Shown: positions 36,933-49,321, numbered from the stretch's first letter. The stretch: DNA of 64,000 nucleotides from Silene conica (GCA_029255685.2 CM055313.2:53421579-53485578); one strand, 5' to 3'. Numbers and translations: made by a program. Notes: generated by a model not told the origin, from the sequence alone.

Positions 36933-37642
36933 GCTATCCAAAAGAAATTTTTGGTCATTACTTCTACTCGCCAACCGAACAACGTGTTTTTGTTGCGGCT
37001 AGTGCGACGTTCTTAGAGAAAGAATTTCTCGAGAATAAGTCGAGTAATAGAACCTTCGATTTATCGGAGATTCAAGAACCAACTACCGAGCAACCATTGG
37101 AGGAAACAGTTCCTTCAACCTCGGCTGCGGTAGATATTCCTGAGGAACCTAGGAGGTCAGGAAGAGTCTATATTCCTCCGGACAGATACATTGGTATGGT
37201 CGAGGAACATGACATAGATGACGTCTTACTCCTAGAGGGTAATGAACCCTCAACCTATAAAGGTGCCATGACTAGTTCTGACTCAAAGCTATGGCTAGAA
37301 GCCATGCAATCCGAGATGGACTCCATGTATGAGAACAACGTGTGGGATCTTATGGACCTACCTGCAAAGGTACGTCCCCTTCACTGCAAATGGCTTTACA
37401 AGATAAAGCATGCCGTGGAAGGACAACAAGATATCCACAAGGCAAAACTAGTTGCTAAAGGTTTCACCCAAGTGCCAGGCTTGCACTACGATGAGATCTT
37501 TGCACCCGTAGTAGTCATGTTGCGTTCCATTCGGATTCTCTTAGCGATCGCCGCATTTCATGACTATGAAATCTGGCAAATGGACGTTAAAACCGCCTTC
37601 CTAAACAGTTATTTGGAGGAAGCGTTCCATCTATGGACTTAA
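36933..37642 (+). pseudogene. Element F integrase tail, linker and RT N-terminal part
   Basis: Integrase tail GYPKEIFGHYFYSPTEQRVFV, an acidic linker (EEPRRSGRV), then RT: WLEAMQSEMDSMYENNVWDL, KARLVAKGF-like KAKLVAKGFTQ, and QMDVKTAFLN with the first RT Asp. One extra Val codon lies at ~37510 relative to G. The frame is lost at ~37625, where about 23 codons (the MVQPEGF to CKLKR part) are deleted. Confidence 0.85.
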
Positions 37643-38617
37643 GCAAGCATCACGGAGTTGGAATCATCGCTTCGACCAAGTGATAAAAGAGAATGGGTTC
37701 ATTCGATCAGTCGAGGAACCATGTCTCTATATCAAGTCGAGTGAGAGCAAGATTGTATTCCTAGTACTGTATGTCGATGACATACTCTTGATTGGGAATG
37801 ACATACCTCTTCTTTCTTCGGTTAAAGCATGGTTGAAAAACCATTTCCAGATGAAAGATCTGGGAGAGGCACCAAGAATTTTGGGCATCCGTATCTACAG
37901 GGATAGATCAAGACGGATGTTGTCTCTCAGTCAGGAGTCTTACATAGATAAGATTCTAGAGAGATTCAGCATGACGAACTCCAAGAAAGGGTTCCTTCCT
38001 ATGGTACTGGGCTTCACTTGAGCAAGACTCAAGAAGCTAAGACATTGGAAGAGAAAGAGGGCATGAGTCGGATTCCTTATGCTTCGGCAATAGGATCGAT
38101 CATGTATGCCATGATATGCACACGTCCAGACGTTGCATATGCATTGAGTATGACAAGCCGCTTCCAAACTCATCCAGGTGAACAACACTGGATGGCCGTG
38201 AAAAACATTCTTAAGTACCTACGGAGGACTAAAGATTGGGGATTGACTTACGGAGGCGGCTCGACGCTCTGCCCCACGGGTTACGCAGATGCTAGCTTCC
38301 AAACGGATCGAGACGACTCGAAATCTCAGTCTGGATTCATTTTTACTCTTAATGGCGCTGCTGTCAGCTGGAAAAGTTCTAAACAAAGTGTTACAGCAGA
38401 TTCTACAACTGAGTCCGAGTACTATGCCGCTTCGGAAGCAGCTAAGGAAGCAATATGGATGCGTCAATTCTTACAAGGACTATCAGTAGTGCCTAGTTCG
38501 AATGGCCCGATCATCGTTTATTGTGACAATAAAGGTGCCATCTTCCAAGCTAAGGAGCATAAGTCTAGCAACAAAGCTAGACATGTACAACGGAAAGCTC
38601 ATCTAATCAGAGATTAC
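37643..38617 (+). pseudogene. Element F RT C-terminal part and RNase H
   Basis: RT continues with SRSWNHRFDQ-equivalent text out of frame, then VFLVLYVDDILLIGND with the catalytic YVDD intact. A further frameshift lies near 38010. RNase H follows with [31 protein letters not shown] and YCDNKGAIFQA. Element C cuts it at ATTAC in the HLIRDY segment. Overall similarity to G is high, so the two belong to one family. Confidence 0.87.
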
Positions 38618-39847
38618 TGTTGGGAAATGTGTCCTCAACAATAGTGCGATCACGTAGTTAAATCTCATGGCAAGAATGCGCAAGGGATGATACGATTTAT
38701 ATTAGTCAACTGACCAACATTAATCGGTAATGATTGGCTAGCTAGAGTTTGACATTACTGTCGTATGACGGTGGTGGTCAGTTGATCCCTTTAGGTCACA
38801 CCTTTAGGACAATTCCCTTAATTGATAAAATGATCAAATGTATATTGATACGATTTGATCATATTCCTTAAACTCGTATATCGAGAAATTAGAGGTTAAA
38901 TCTTATTGTAAGATTTATGTTTAAAATTGAAGCGTGTCAATTATTAAACATTGAACGATATTTTATTATATCGTAATGAGAATAAATTGGGTTGAAATTA
39001 ATACAGAGGTTGTAAATCGTATTGACGATAAATTGTCATTTTTATATTTGTAATTTCGAATTACATGTCAATTAATAAATATGATTTATTTAATATACAA
39101 TATTTATATGATAAATATTTATATTATTATTATTGTATTACCTAGTGACATATAAGATGTCACATTTTATACAAATTCTACAATTGACACATTTGTAAAA
39201 TGAAGTCCATTTTAAGTGAAATTGGGCGGCTAAGTGGAAATGATAGTGTGGATTATTAGTGTGTTAAATACACTATAATCATTATGTTTAGACAACATTC
39301 TAGAGAACACTAACCTAGAGCCACCCTAGCAACATAGAAAGAAGGAAATGTCCCCACTTGCTTCTTCCCATACCCGGCCACCCAAGAACCAAGACACCCC
39401 CTTTATATCTTGTGGGTAAGCTCATAAGATGAGTGAGTTCTTATGTTGGCAAAAATTTCTAAGTGTAGAAATACCTAATAAAATCCTCTAAAATTATTAT
39501 ATTGATAATAATAAGAATACTAATAATAATAAGTTATAATATTAGTATATTAATTCTAATTAAGAGATTAGGATTTATCTTAAGGAAAACCGGTTTTGTG
39601 CTACCTTGTTCAAGATCTCGGTTGGTTAAGGGTTGTCTTGGTGCATCCAAAGGAGGTATTCTTATTTGGGTACTAGGAGGATCATCCTTGCCATTCATTC
39701 GGACCGTATGTAAGGGTTTGAGAACTCTCTTATTTCCGCTTTTTAGCATGCTTAAGATCACTTATAATATGTTAATTAAAGGGTTAATAAAAAGATTATG
39801 TTAGTATGACTAAAAGATTAGTTTATGAGTAACTAATAAAACCTTCA
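38618..39847 (+). repeat. Element C left LTR
   Basis: TGTTGGGAAATGTG ... AAAACCTTCA. Includes the block with GTCACACCTTTAGGACA (~38795-38811). Confidence 0.95.
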
Positions 39848-39849
39848 AT

Positions 39850-39861
39850 TGGTATCAGAGC
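39850..39861 (+). other. Element C primer-binding site (initiator tRNA-Met)
   Basis: TGGTATCAGAGC two bases after the left LTR. Confidence 0.92.
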
Positions 39862-42295
39862 AATAGGTTGTTTGCATGCTTTCCGTTTACGTTTTTACGG
39901 AGTTATAGAGATAACAAAATAAAATTGAAATTTTCGTTTGATATAAGATATGCACGAAATAATTTTAGCATGAATACCTACTGTTTTCTAATATATATTT
40001 TAGAATAATTGAAATATATTTTGCATGAATATTGACTTATGGTATATTAAATCTCGGATTTTATAGAGTTTTAATGGTTAAAATCGTTTATTTTGGGAAA
40101 AATAGCTAAAATCATCTTTTGGCAGAGATTTTTCAGTATGTTATCACATGTATTTTATATAATATGAATATGAATTTTCGTAAATTATGGACTTATAAAA
40201 CGTGTGATATGAATTTTAAGGGTTAAAATGCAATAAGATGAATAAAAATGGGTTAAAATAGTTATATTATGAATTTGACTATAAACATTTATGAGTATGT
40301 CACATGCAATATTTAAAAGTTATGTTGAATTTTCCAGAAATTTATCTCAAATATTGCAATATTATAGATTTTTAATGTAAAAATCGGTTAATTAGTGACA
40401 TTATTTCGACTTTAATAGTTTAAGTTGGAATTTGGCCATAAAAATTTAACAAGATGTCATATATATTATTTCCAGCATGTATAAAACTTTCGAGAATTTT
40501 ATCTTATTTTATGCTTGAGAAATAATTTTAAAGGTTAAAATCGTACGATATATGACGTAAATCGTTAAAATTTGCAATAGTTGTTAAAATGGCCGAAAAA
40601 TTTAACCCATATTAGTCATATATGATATGTTCATCATGAAAATTTTCTTGGGAGCCAAAAGTTTCAGATTTGATTTAATTTTAATTTGTTAAAAGTTGCA
40701 TTTAAAATTAAAATAATAAGAGTCTTTTAATTAAAGTTTCGGCTCTTGGGCAGTGTGTAATTTATTTTTCTGTCCATTCTTTGTTCTTAAAGTGTTTTGG
40801 AAAGTGTAAAAATTTTATTAGTATTTTATTTGCATTTATGGAACTAATTATTGAATTTTCCGACTTAAAAATGCTCGTTTTACGTATTATTTTCGAAATA
40901 ATGTTAAAACCGTATAAATACTAATATTTTTAAGGTTCTGAAATTTTAAGAACATTCTGGAATTTTCAAAATTTGAATTTTGAATTTTTCGAAATTTTAA
41001 TGACTCTTTTGGTTTTTATATTATTTTTCCTGTAAAACCGAGTAATACCGATCAATGTTGATATATATTAAGTTAAGTCATGTTCAAAGTTTGAGTAAGA
41101 CTAAATTTTGAAACCTATAAGATTTAGGATGATTAACTTAAGGATGAAAACCGTTTCATATAATGCATAGTGTTATTAACCGTTAAAACACGCGATTCCA
41201 TAAACCGAGGTTTGCGATAACTATTTAAATAAGTGTTTTAAATAGGACGATTTGGCTTAGGGTTTGCATGTTAATTCATATTTACATAAGCATTGCATAT
41301 TATATTATGAATGTCATGATTTATTTTACGTAATTTTGGGAATTATGTAATTTACTTAGTATGGCCTTAGTTTTTAAATCGGTATTTCCCGTAATGTAAG
41401 GGGAAACCGATTGGGTTGTAATTTGTGATCTCGTATCACCCAATTGTAATTTATTTCTATTTTATAATGTATAAAGTAGACTAGAAAAGTTGTAATTTTT
41501 GTAAAATCCGGAGTTCCTTGAAGACGGTGCCATTCGGAAAGGAGTTCCGACAAGACGGTGTTTACCTCGAAGTGCGTGCCGCGTGAAGTTCAAGGGACCA
41601 AAGGAGTTGGTTTCCGAATTTGTACTTTTATTATTTCTTTTCTAGGAAAGGCCATATTAGGGTTTATTTTATGCTTTTATTTTTGCTTTTATATGTTTGC
41701 ATGCATAGCCAACTCGTCATACATCGTATCATGCATGTTTCGACCTAGTCGACCTAGTCTTTTATTTTATCGATAATTCACCGACTTAGTTCACTTAAAC
41801 GGAGATAGATAATATTTTGACTAGATCTCTTACAAATAAATATTGAGACTTTGCCTTACCAAAAAGTACGGACCCATGAATCCCTTCTTCACAAGAACGT
41901 AGGCTCGGCTACACCGGGGTACTAAAATTGTCACGTTGGGTAAGTGGGGTAATAAGATTACACCTTGAAATTTGGTTGATCTCAATGAAAGTATTCGTAA
42001 CCGTAGTTGCAATAAGTTCGGGCTAAAGATAATTTTAAGAAAATTGTCGACCGAGAGTTCTAAGAGTAGAACCGATTAAAGAGTTAATCCACCAAATTAT
42101 ACCGATACGGGTTGAATCGGCTACACCGTGCCCGGATTAGTATGGGTTTGGGTCTCAGGATTGTTTACTTAATTGGGTAAGAGATCATTAAGTAAATATA
42201 TAACTAAACTTGTTAAAGGTTCTAGTTTAAATTGTGAATTTTAAAATGATGTTGTTTTTCCTTTTATTATTGTAGTTTAATTTTCAACATCATCA
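39862..42295 (+). other. Element C leader (5' UTR)
   Basis: Aligns with the leaders of A and B. Many GGTTAAAAT-like motifs. Contains the shared block at 41841-41950 and hairpin GTTCTA-AGAG-TAGAAC at 42057-42072. No gene. Confidence 0.7.
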
Positions 42296-43231
42296 ATGGC
42301 AACCAACGCTCCACCTCTCACTAACGTATCATGGCTTCGATCCTTTATAGATCGTTGCAAACTCGATAAGCATGGTTCAAACTTTAAGGATTGGGATGCG
42401 CAATTACTTTTGGCCGCTCAAGGTGACGATAAGAGTCGTTACCTATCCGAAGCCGCTCCGACCGCTCCGACAGCTCGTTCGTCGGTCCAAACTCGTGAGG
42501 CCTATGAAGCCTACATGAGAGAGTCCTCCGCTCTTAAAAATGTGATCATCTTCTCCATGGAGCCGGATCTCCAAAGGAGTATGATTAAGTTGACCACATA
42601 GTATGAGATATACACCAAGCTTGCGACCATGTTTTCGCAAACTCCAAGGGTGATTCAATATGAGGCGGCTTCCGCCTTCTTTGACATTACATTCAAGGAA
42701 GGGCCAAAGATAAGCCCTCATGTGCTCAAACTCGTTGAGCTCGCGGAGACTCTAAAAGATCAAAATGTTGATGTTCCCGACTCTCTAATTATTGACCGAG
42801 TTCTTCACTCGCTCAATAAGGTTAAGGCATATGCTCAATTCCGGGTGAATTTCAATATGCGAAACCAAGAGACCACGTTGGATGAGTTGCATAAGATGCT
42901 AGTCCAAGCCGAAAGGGACATGGGACTTCATGAAAGTTCCGCCAAGGATGTTTTGAACATCGAAAAGAAAGGGAAAACGAGCTTCAAAAGGAATGCCTCT
43001 AAAGGCAAGGGCAAGGAAACGTTCAAGCCCAAGGCGACCAAAGAAAAGACCTTTTCGAAAGGCGCTTCCACCTCGTCTTCAAAAGAGCAAGACAAGTGCC
43101 ACTATTGCACGAGTATCGGTCATTGGAAGAGAAATTGCCCCAAATACTTAAGCGATCTCAAAAATGGGAAGGCAACCGCCGTAGGTAATAATTCTCGTTT
43201 AAATTCATGTCATTTATCAACTTATGTATAA
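42296..43231 (+). pseudogene. gag: Gag of element C, with one premature stop
   Basis: Same Gag as A and B. An in-frame TAG at 42599-42601 replaces the Ser codon of the TTSYEIY segment, so the protein would stop after 101 residues. The frame is open again to 43231 and includes the knuckle CHYCTSIGHWKRNC. The donor-like GTAG/GTAATA is kept near 43185, and the acceptor AAAG before GGGCGCC near 43276. A spliced second exon would give APPNNDKGKEKEA and a TGA, matching A apart from one residue. Confidence 0.88.
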
Positions 43232-45663
43232 TGATACAAATGTGTTGATATTTACCCTTTTTAATTGTTTTAAAGGGGCGCCTCCTAATAATGATAAGGG
43301 CAAGGAGAAGGAAGCATGAAGTTCCTTACTTGGATGGCTATGGTAGCATCCAAATTGATCGAAGACTTGAAGAGCTAGCCTCTAATTTTCATATTGTCTT
43401 CTTTCATATTTTGCATTTTATTTATGGAACAATTTACTTTCTTGTAAGACAAGGATTAAAATCCTAAAACAATGGTTGTAATTTTGGATATTGGTGACTT
43501 GGTTTTCAACCCGAGTCACTACTTTTGTTCTTAATCAATGTCTTGATTTCTCAAATAAATTGCATACCTTGTTTAAACATGAATAATGGTGATTATATCA
43601 CGCAATGAACATTGATACGATCTATATAATATAATCAAAGTGTTGATTAAAAACGGAGAACTACACCCCATGAGATACTTTCAATCAAAATGAGACAACA
43701 TTAGTTCATTATAAGATTTTCATTTTAAGTGAAAATGAGAATGTATTCATCACACCTATAAAACTTCAAACATTCATATGCATTGGTTAATCGAAATAGC
43801 TATCCTTATATGAATAAAGGTTATTGTTAGAAGGATAAAGTGGGAGAAAATATTTCGCTCGCAAACCAATGATATAAATAACGGATCTTAGAGAAGATTC
43901 CTACATGGGAGTCATAAGAAGAGCCCTAAATGATTTGAAGAAACTATGAGAGGACACTGAAGAAACTACGGGAGGACACTCGAAGAAAGGTTCTTTATGT
44001 TCATTGTTTCATAGAGAGGAGACATGAAACCCCGTATGAATTCGGAAGGAATATCGGCTCCTTGGGATAATGATTTTTTAAAGATTATAAGATAATAGAG
44101 GAGAAATCATCTATCTATACGGGAGGAAAGACCGGTTCCTTAATAAATGATTTTTCTAAGTTTATAAGATAAAAGAGAAGAAATCATCTCAATTCTCTCA
44201 ATGTAGTTATAAGGAAATTATCATGTCATATTCGTCTCGAGGAAACGAAGACATGATAAGAGGGTGATGATTGATTGAATGGAAAATAGATCACTATAGG
44301 GATAGTGATAGTAATAATGATTCGAGTAATAGTTTAACATGCGAGAAATGAAAGGTTCATTTATGATATCGAGAGATATTGTTTTCAGTGGGAGCAATAT
44401 TCATTAAAGAATTGAAACCTACCATTTAGAGAGAATGGGTGATTCTTTAAGAGTAAAGAATAAGAGGTACTCAATTTAGATGAATAAAATAATTATATCA
44501 TATGATGATGGAGTTTTAAATGGGAAGGTTTATTATATGAATAATAAAAGGTCGCCCACTAGAAGTTAGAATGGTTGGATACATTATTCATAACGATGAA
44601 TGAAACCATTATCAAATAGCCAAGATGGATGAAAATTATTAGAATGATGAAATCATAAACAGACTACAATATAGTTTTCAGTACATAAGTGACTGTAGAG
44701 AGTGATTTTAATCCCTCCAGTATATCGATACGTCACAAGTTATAAGATAACAGTGGGAGCTTTCCTCCGAAAAGGAAACTCAAAATCTAGAAAGAGTTCT
44801 AGATATGTACTCAAATAGAATCATATTATACGGGATAATATGAGAATGAAGGAGACCAAAATTTGTAAGTTTTGCAATCATGAATAAAGGTTATTCGCAA
44901 AACACTAATACAAATAGATGATTGTGCATCAAAATGCAATGTAATAGTGTTGACTATTGTTGCATGACAACATCATTTGAGTTATGATTAACTCAAAGTA
45001 AAAGATACTTTGTCGAAATCCAAATGGGTTGTATGAGACAATATTGAACCCCATAAGTGAACTGGATTGACTTAGTATAGCCCCTAGCCGCTTACATGAG
45101 GTGACGTCTCAAAGCGACTAGAGTGTGAGGCGATTGATGGCAAGTTCAAGTGCCATAGAGTCATATGTGATGACTAGTCGATCACATAGGCAGACTGTAA
45201 GAGACACTCTGTCGGGAAATGTGACCGCTTATAGAGTTCTGGAAATTTTATAGCCGGGTCGTGGCGAGAGCTGCTATAGTATTCTTGAGAGTCAATTCTT
45301 AGACTAAAGACTACTCTCCCAAGATGGTACAGTTTAGGCATAACCTTGATCCATTCTCTACGACTTTTCGTAACTGGAGTCAAATGGGATTGTTTTGGGT
45401 TGTGACTAACTGTGACTAGTTGAAGGAAGTAGTGCGATAGAAATTGTCCACCCCTTGTCAGGGTTGTTCAAATCTTAGGGCCACGCTCGGAAGGTATCTA
45501 TGGTAGATAATTCTGGTCAAACAGTTATTCTCCAGATCGAGGAAACCACTCATGATATGATCGAATTCAAGTACGACCTTAGAGAGACATCTTGCATTGA
45601 GTGGGAGATTGTAATAGGACAAGAGAATTGGTGACGCACACTTGTCGAGGACAAGTGGGAGAT
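43232..45663 (+). other. Element C 3' tail, no pol
   Basis: Diverged, rearranged counterpart of the tails of A and B, with extra short repeats near 43930-44180. No pol motif. The purine tract GGACAAGTGGGAGAT closes it at 45649-45663. Confidence 0.75.
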
Positions 45664-46893
45664 TGTTGGGAAATGTGTCCTCAAAAATAGTGCGATCACG
45701 TAGTTTAATCTCATGGCAAGAATGCGCAAGGGATGATACGATTTATATTAGTCAACTGACCAACATTAATCGGTAATGATTGGCTAGCTAGAGTTTGACA
45801 TTACTGTCGTATGACGGTGGTGGTCAGTTGATCCCTTTAGGTCACACCTTTAGGACAATTCCCTTAATTGATAAAATGATCAAATGTATATTGATACGAT
45901 TTGATCATATTCCTTAAACTCGTATATCGAGAAATTAGAGGTTAAATCTTATTGTAAGATTTATGTTTAAAATTGAAGCGTGTCAATTATTAAACATTGA
46001 ACGATATTTTATTATATCGTAATTAGAATAAATCGGGTTGAAATTAATACAAAGGTTGTAAATCGTATTGACGATAAATTGTCATTTTTATATTTGTAAT
46101 TTCGAATTACATGTCAATTAATAAATATGATTTATTTAATATACAATTTTTATATGATAAATATTTATATTATTATTATTGTATTACCTAGTGACATATA
46201 AGATGTCACATTTTATACAAATTCTACAATTGACACATTTGTAAAATGAAGTCCATTTTAAGTGAAATTGGGCGGCTAAGTGGAAATGGTAGTGTGGATT
46301 ATTAGTGTGTTAAATACACTATAATCATTATGTTTAGACAACATTCTAGAGAACACTAACCTAGAGCCACCCTAGCAACTTAGAAAGAAGGAAATGTCCC
46401 CTCTTGCTTCTTCCCATACCCGGCCACCCAAGAACCAAGACACCCCCTTTATATCTTGTGGGTAAGCTCATAAGATGAGTGAGTTCTTATGTTGGCAAAA
46501 ATTTATAAGTGTAGAAATACCTAATAAAATCCTCTAAAATTATTATATTGATAATAATAAGAATACTAATAATAATAAGTTATAATATTAGTATATTAAT
46601 TCTAATTAAGAGATTAGGATTTATCTTAAGGAAAACCGGTTTTGTGCTAGCTTGTTCAAGATCTCGGTTGGTTAAGGGTTGTCTTGGTGCATCCAAAGGA
46701 GGTATTCTTATTTGGGTACTGGGAGGATCATCCTTGCCATTCATTCGGACCGTATGTAAGGGTTCGAGAACTCTCTTATTTCCGCTTTTTAGCATGCTTA
46801 AGATCACTTATAATATGTTAATTAAAGGGTTAATTAAAAGATTATGTTAGTATGACTAAAAGATTAGTTTATGAGTAACTAATAAAACCTTCA
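45664..46893 (+). repeat. Element C right LTR
   Basis: 1230 bp with only a few differences from the left LTR (for example TCAAAAATAG against TCAACAATAG near the start). Confidence 0.95.
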
Positions 46894-46898
46894 ATTAC

Positions 46899-47035
46899 GT
46901 GGAGAAAAAGGAGATATTTATTGATAAGATCGCTACGGATGACAACATAGTTGATCCTCTCACAAAAGCCTTACCACGTGATAAGCATGAAGGACACATT
47001 AATTCCATGGGAATCAGATGTGTTCCTAAGTTGTA
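46899..47035 (+). pseudogene. Element F RNase H C-terminus
   Basis: Frame of F pol resumes after [31 protein letters not shown] ... CVPKL and the pol stop TAG at 47033-47035. Matches the pol end of G almost residue for residue. Confidence 0.88.
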
Positions 47036-47897
47036 GTACTCTTTTATGAATTCGTGTTATAATTCATTTTCTTGTGTACTCTATTACAACCTCATTGTTA
47101 TGATATTTAATGTTTTGTTTTTCATGTGGAATTGTACGCCAATTTTGAACACCACAAAGTGAACTGATTAACATTACATCGTTTTGGTCCTTGATTACCC
47201 ACTTGAGCTGATAACTCAGGTAATCATTTTGTGACGTTGGTTGATGGTGTGTTCAACGAGCCATAAGTCAAACAGTTGCCTGACCAATCACAAAGGCGAT
47301 TTATACGGATATCTCGTAGGACACCCCGTGACAACGTTATGGAGTCCTAAATGTTTTATAACACTGGGTGTCAGGTCGTGGATAGGACCTCCATGGTGTT
47401 CCTTAGAGTCGAGTCTTTTGACTTTCAACTGTCTCTTGAGATCAAGGCAGATTTTGGGTAACTTTGGTTTCTTTCCCACGGTCTTCCGTAACAGGGGCCA
47501 AGAGGATTTTTTCTGGGTTATTTCAGCGCTTACATCTGCAGGATTCGAGCTGAGGGAAATATCCAAACCCTTATCAGGATTTTATCATTTCTCAGGGCCA
47601 CTCGAGGAGTAGTGACTGAAATGCATGGCCATGCCCGAATACAGATTCGTCTTATCAGTTAAGTTACTCTCTAGTCGGGGAAAACACTCTTGATACAGAT
47701 CGCTTGTGAGATACGACCTTTGCGAATACGGATTAGCAAATTGTCTTATATTGAGTGGGAGAAATTTTATAAGGATTTGAGAATCGGTTATCGCACCTAC
47801 ACTTGTACGGACAAGTGGGAGTTTGTTGGAGCTTGTGTCCTCCACATGTAGTGTGATAACGTCATTGCACATACCCTTGTACGGACAAGTGGGAGAT
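47036..47897 (+). other. Element F 3' UTR with two polypurine tracts
   Basis: Non-coding. It contains CTCAGGGCCACTCGAGGAG (~47592-47610), shared with A and G. GGACAAGTGGGAG occurs twice: at 47809 before TGTTGGAGCTTGTG (the LTR start used by G), and at 47883-47897 directly before the LTR start used by F. Confidence 0.8.
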
Positions 47898-48886
47898 TGT
47901 TGGGGCTGGTGTCCTTGACATCTAGTACAATGACTTATTAAATCTCTTTAAGGATCACAGGGCATACTTCAGTATTATTATCAGTTGATCCACGTTTATC
48001 AATAACGGTTGGCTTGCTAGATAAGTTTGACGTTATTCTCATACGGATGGCGGTGATCAACTGGTCCCTATACGTCACACCTATAGGACACGTTTGAGAG
48101 ATGTGAAGGTATGAAAATACAGTCACATTTCTGCCGGAAACGACTAAACAGTTAGTGAGAGGTATTGACTATTAAATTAGTCAATAAGATATTGAGATTA
48201 TTATTTAATACGGATTAAATAATTTTTGCTAATACGGATTACATGATTAATTCGTAAATTAAATAGAAACAGTTATATTTAATTAAATATTGAATTCGCG
48301 TATTAATATAAAAAGTTATATTAATTGAGCTAATTATACAATATCGTATTTTTGTCAGAACATTATTGATGTATCTACTGCGTTAATATCTGATAACATG
48401 TATACGATTTATAATAAATACCCGTGAATTATATTATTAGCAAAACGGGTCGAATCACGAATTAGAATAAGGTAAGAGTGGAATGCCCACTCTTACCCTA
48501 CTCGAAATTTCGGCCGTGTAGGTTACAATAGGAGAGTGTTTCTCCTTTTCTCAACAACTGGTAATTCATTATTCTCACAATAGGGTTTTTGAGAGCATCT
48601 TTCTCCCAAAACTCAGATCTCAAATCTAAACCTCACAAAACTCTCCCCATATTGCAAGGCAATTGGAGAGGCATTCTAGCACACGCGGCATCGTCTCAAA
48701 TAAAGTCTTGGGTGCAAGTTATAAGAGGGAATTTACTTTAATTCCTGCTCTTAGGCCAATTCGCGCAAGGACCAAAGGTTGTACTCTTTTTCATGTTGTT
48801 TTTATTATCTTATGACCATAATCGCACTTGTAAATTTCGTTATAATCCTTCATGTTTTAGGGTGAATACATGTTATATTCCCCACA
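47898..48886 (+). repeat. Element F right LTR
   Basis: 989 bp, TGTTGGGG...CCCCACA, followed by TSD TGATC, after which the Athila ORF frame resumes. Confidence 0.93.
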
Positions 48887-48891
48887 TGATC

Positions 48892-49321
48892 ATCAATATT
48901 ACTTGCGGTTACATAGGGGCGAAGAAGGTCGACCGCTTCCATTAGGACCTACCCCGGCCCATTTCTTCCTTCCATCCGATATAGGGCTCGTCAATCCCGT
49001 GCCAGCTATGCCACGTTCGTCACCAGTTGGGTTGTCTCCTCTTGAGGTGACCGATCCTTCTGGTCCACCAGATTTTGCGAATTGGGGTGCGTGGAGATAG
49101 CAGATGGAAGATTTGCAGGAAGAGAGCGTCCACAATTCTCGTTTTTGTGCTGAGATAAGCCGCTGTGTGAATGAGTTTCACTTGAAGAAATACCCCGACG
49201 AGTACGCGGAGCCTTCTTCGGAATTCTACGCCGAGCTAGCTGCTAGAAACGAGGCCCGGTTGGCGAGGAAAGCGGCACGTGAGGCACACTCACGTGACGC
49301 TACTTCCCCTTCTCATTCTTG
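48892..49321 (+). pseudogene. Athila ORF downstream of pol, C-terminal piece
   Basis: In frame with 31181-32015 once F and one TSD copy are removed. A Pro-rich part (PLPLGPTPAHFFLPSD) is followed by an in-frame TAG at 49098-49100, then a charged helical stretch with ELAARNEARLARKAAREA, which looks like a coiled coil. It ends at TGA (49321). No hydrophobic membrane segment is evident, so an envelope role is not supported by this piece. Confidence 0.65.

Larger units (their letters stand above)
38618..46893 (+). mobile_element. Element C: gag-only Copia retrotransposon (TR-GAG type), nested in F
   Basis: LTRs of 1230 bp each (38618-39847, 45664-46893), TSD ATTAC (38613-38617 and 46894-46898), tRNA-Met primer site, leader, Gag with one premature stop, tail without pol, purine tract. 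Same family as A and B but clearly diverged in LTR ends (CCTTCA instead of CCTAACA) and body. It is younger than F because it splits F's RNase H. Confidence 0.93.
32016..48886 (+). mobile_element. Element F: Angela-lineage Ty1/Copia retrotransposon, decayed, containing element C
   Basis: LTRs 32016-33006 and 47898-48886 (991 and 989 bp, TGTTGGGG...CCCCACA), TSD TGATC (32011-32015 and 48887-48891), tRNA-Met primer site, leader, gag-PR-IN-RT-RNase H in Copia order, 3' UTR, purine tract. Without C it would be about 8.6 kb. Pol is broken by frameshifts, two deletions and catalytic-site changes. Lineage follows from BARE-1/Angela-like text such as LYVDDILLIGNDIPLL and YASAIGSIMYAM. Confidence 0.92.

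Noticed and set aside
47241..47612. 123-codon + frame in the 3' UTR of F, with antisense counterparts in G
   Set aside because: Not kept as an open frame in the equivalent G region, and lies after the pol stop. Treated as UTR.
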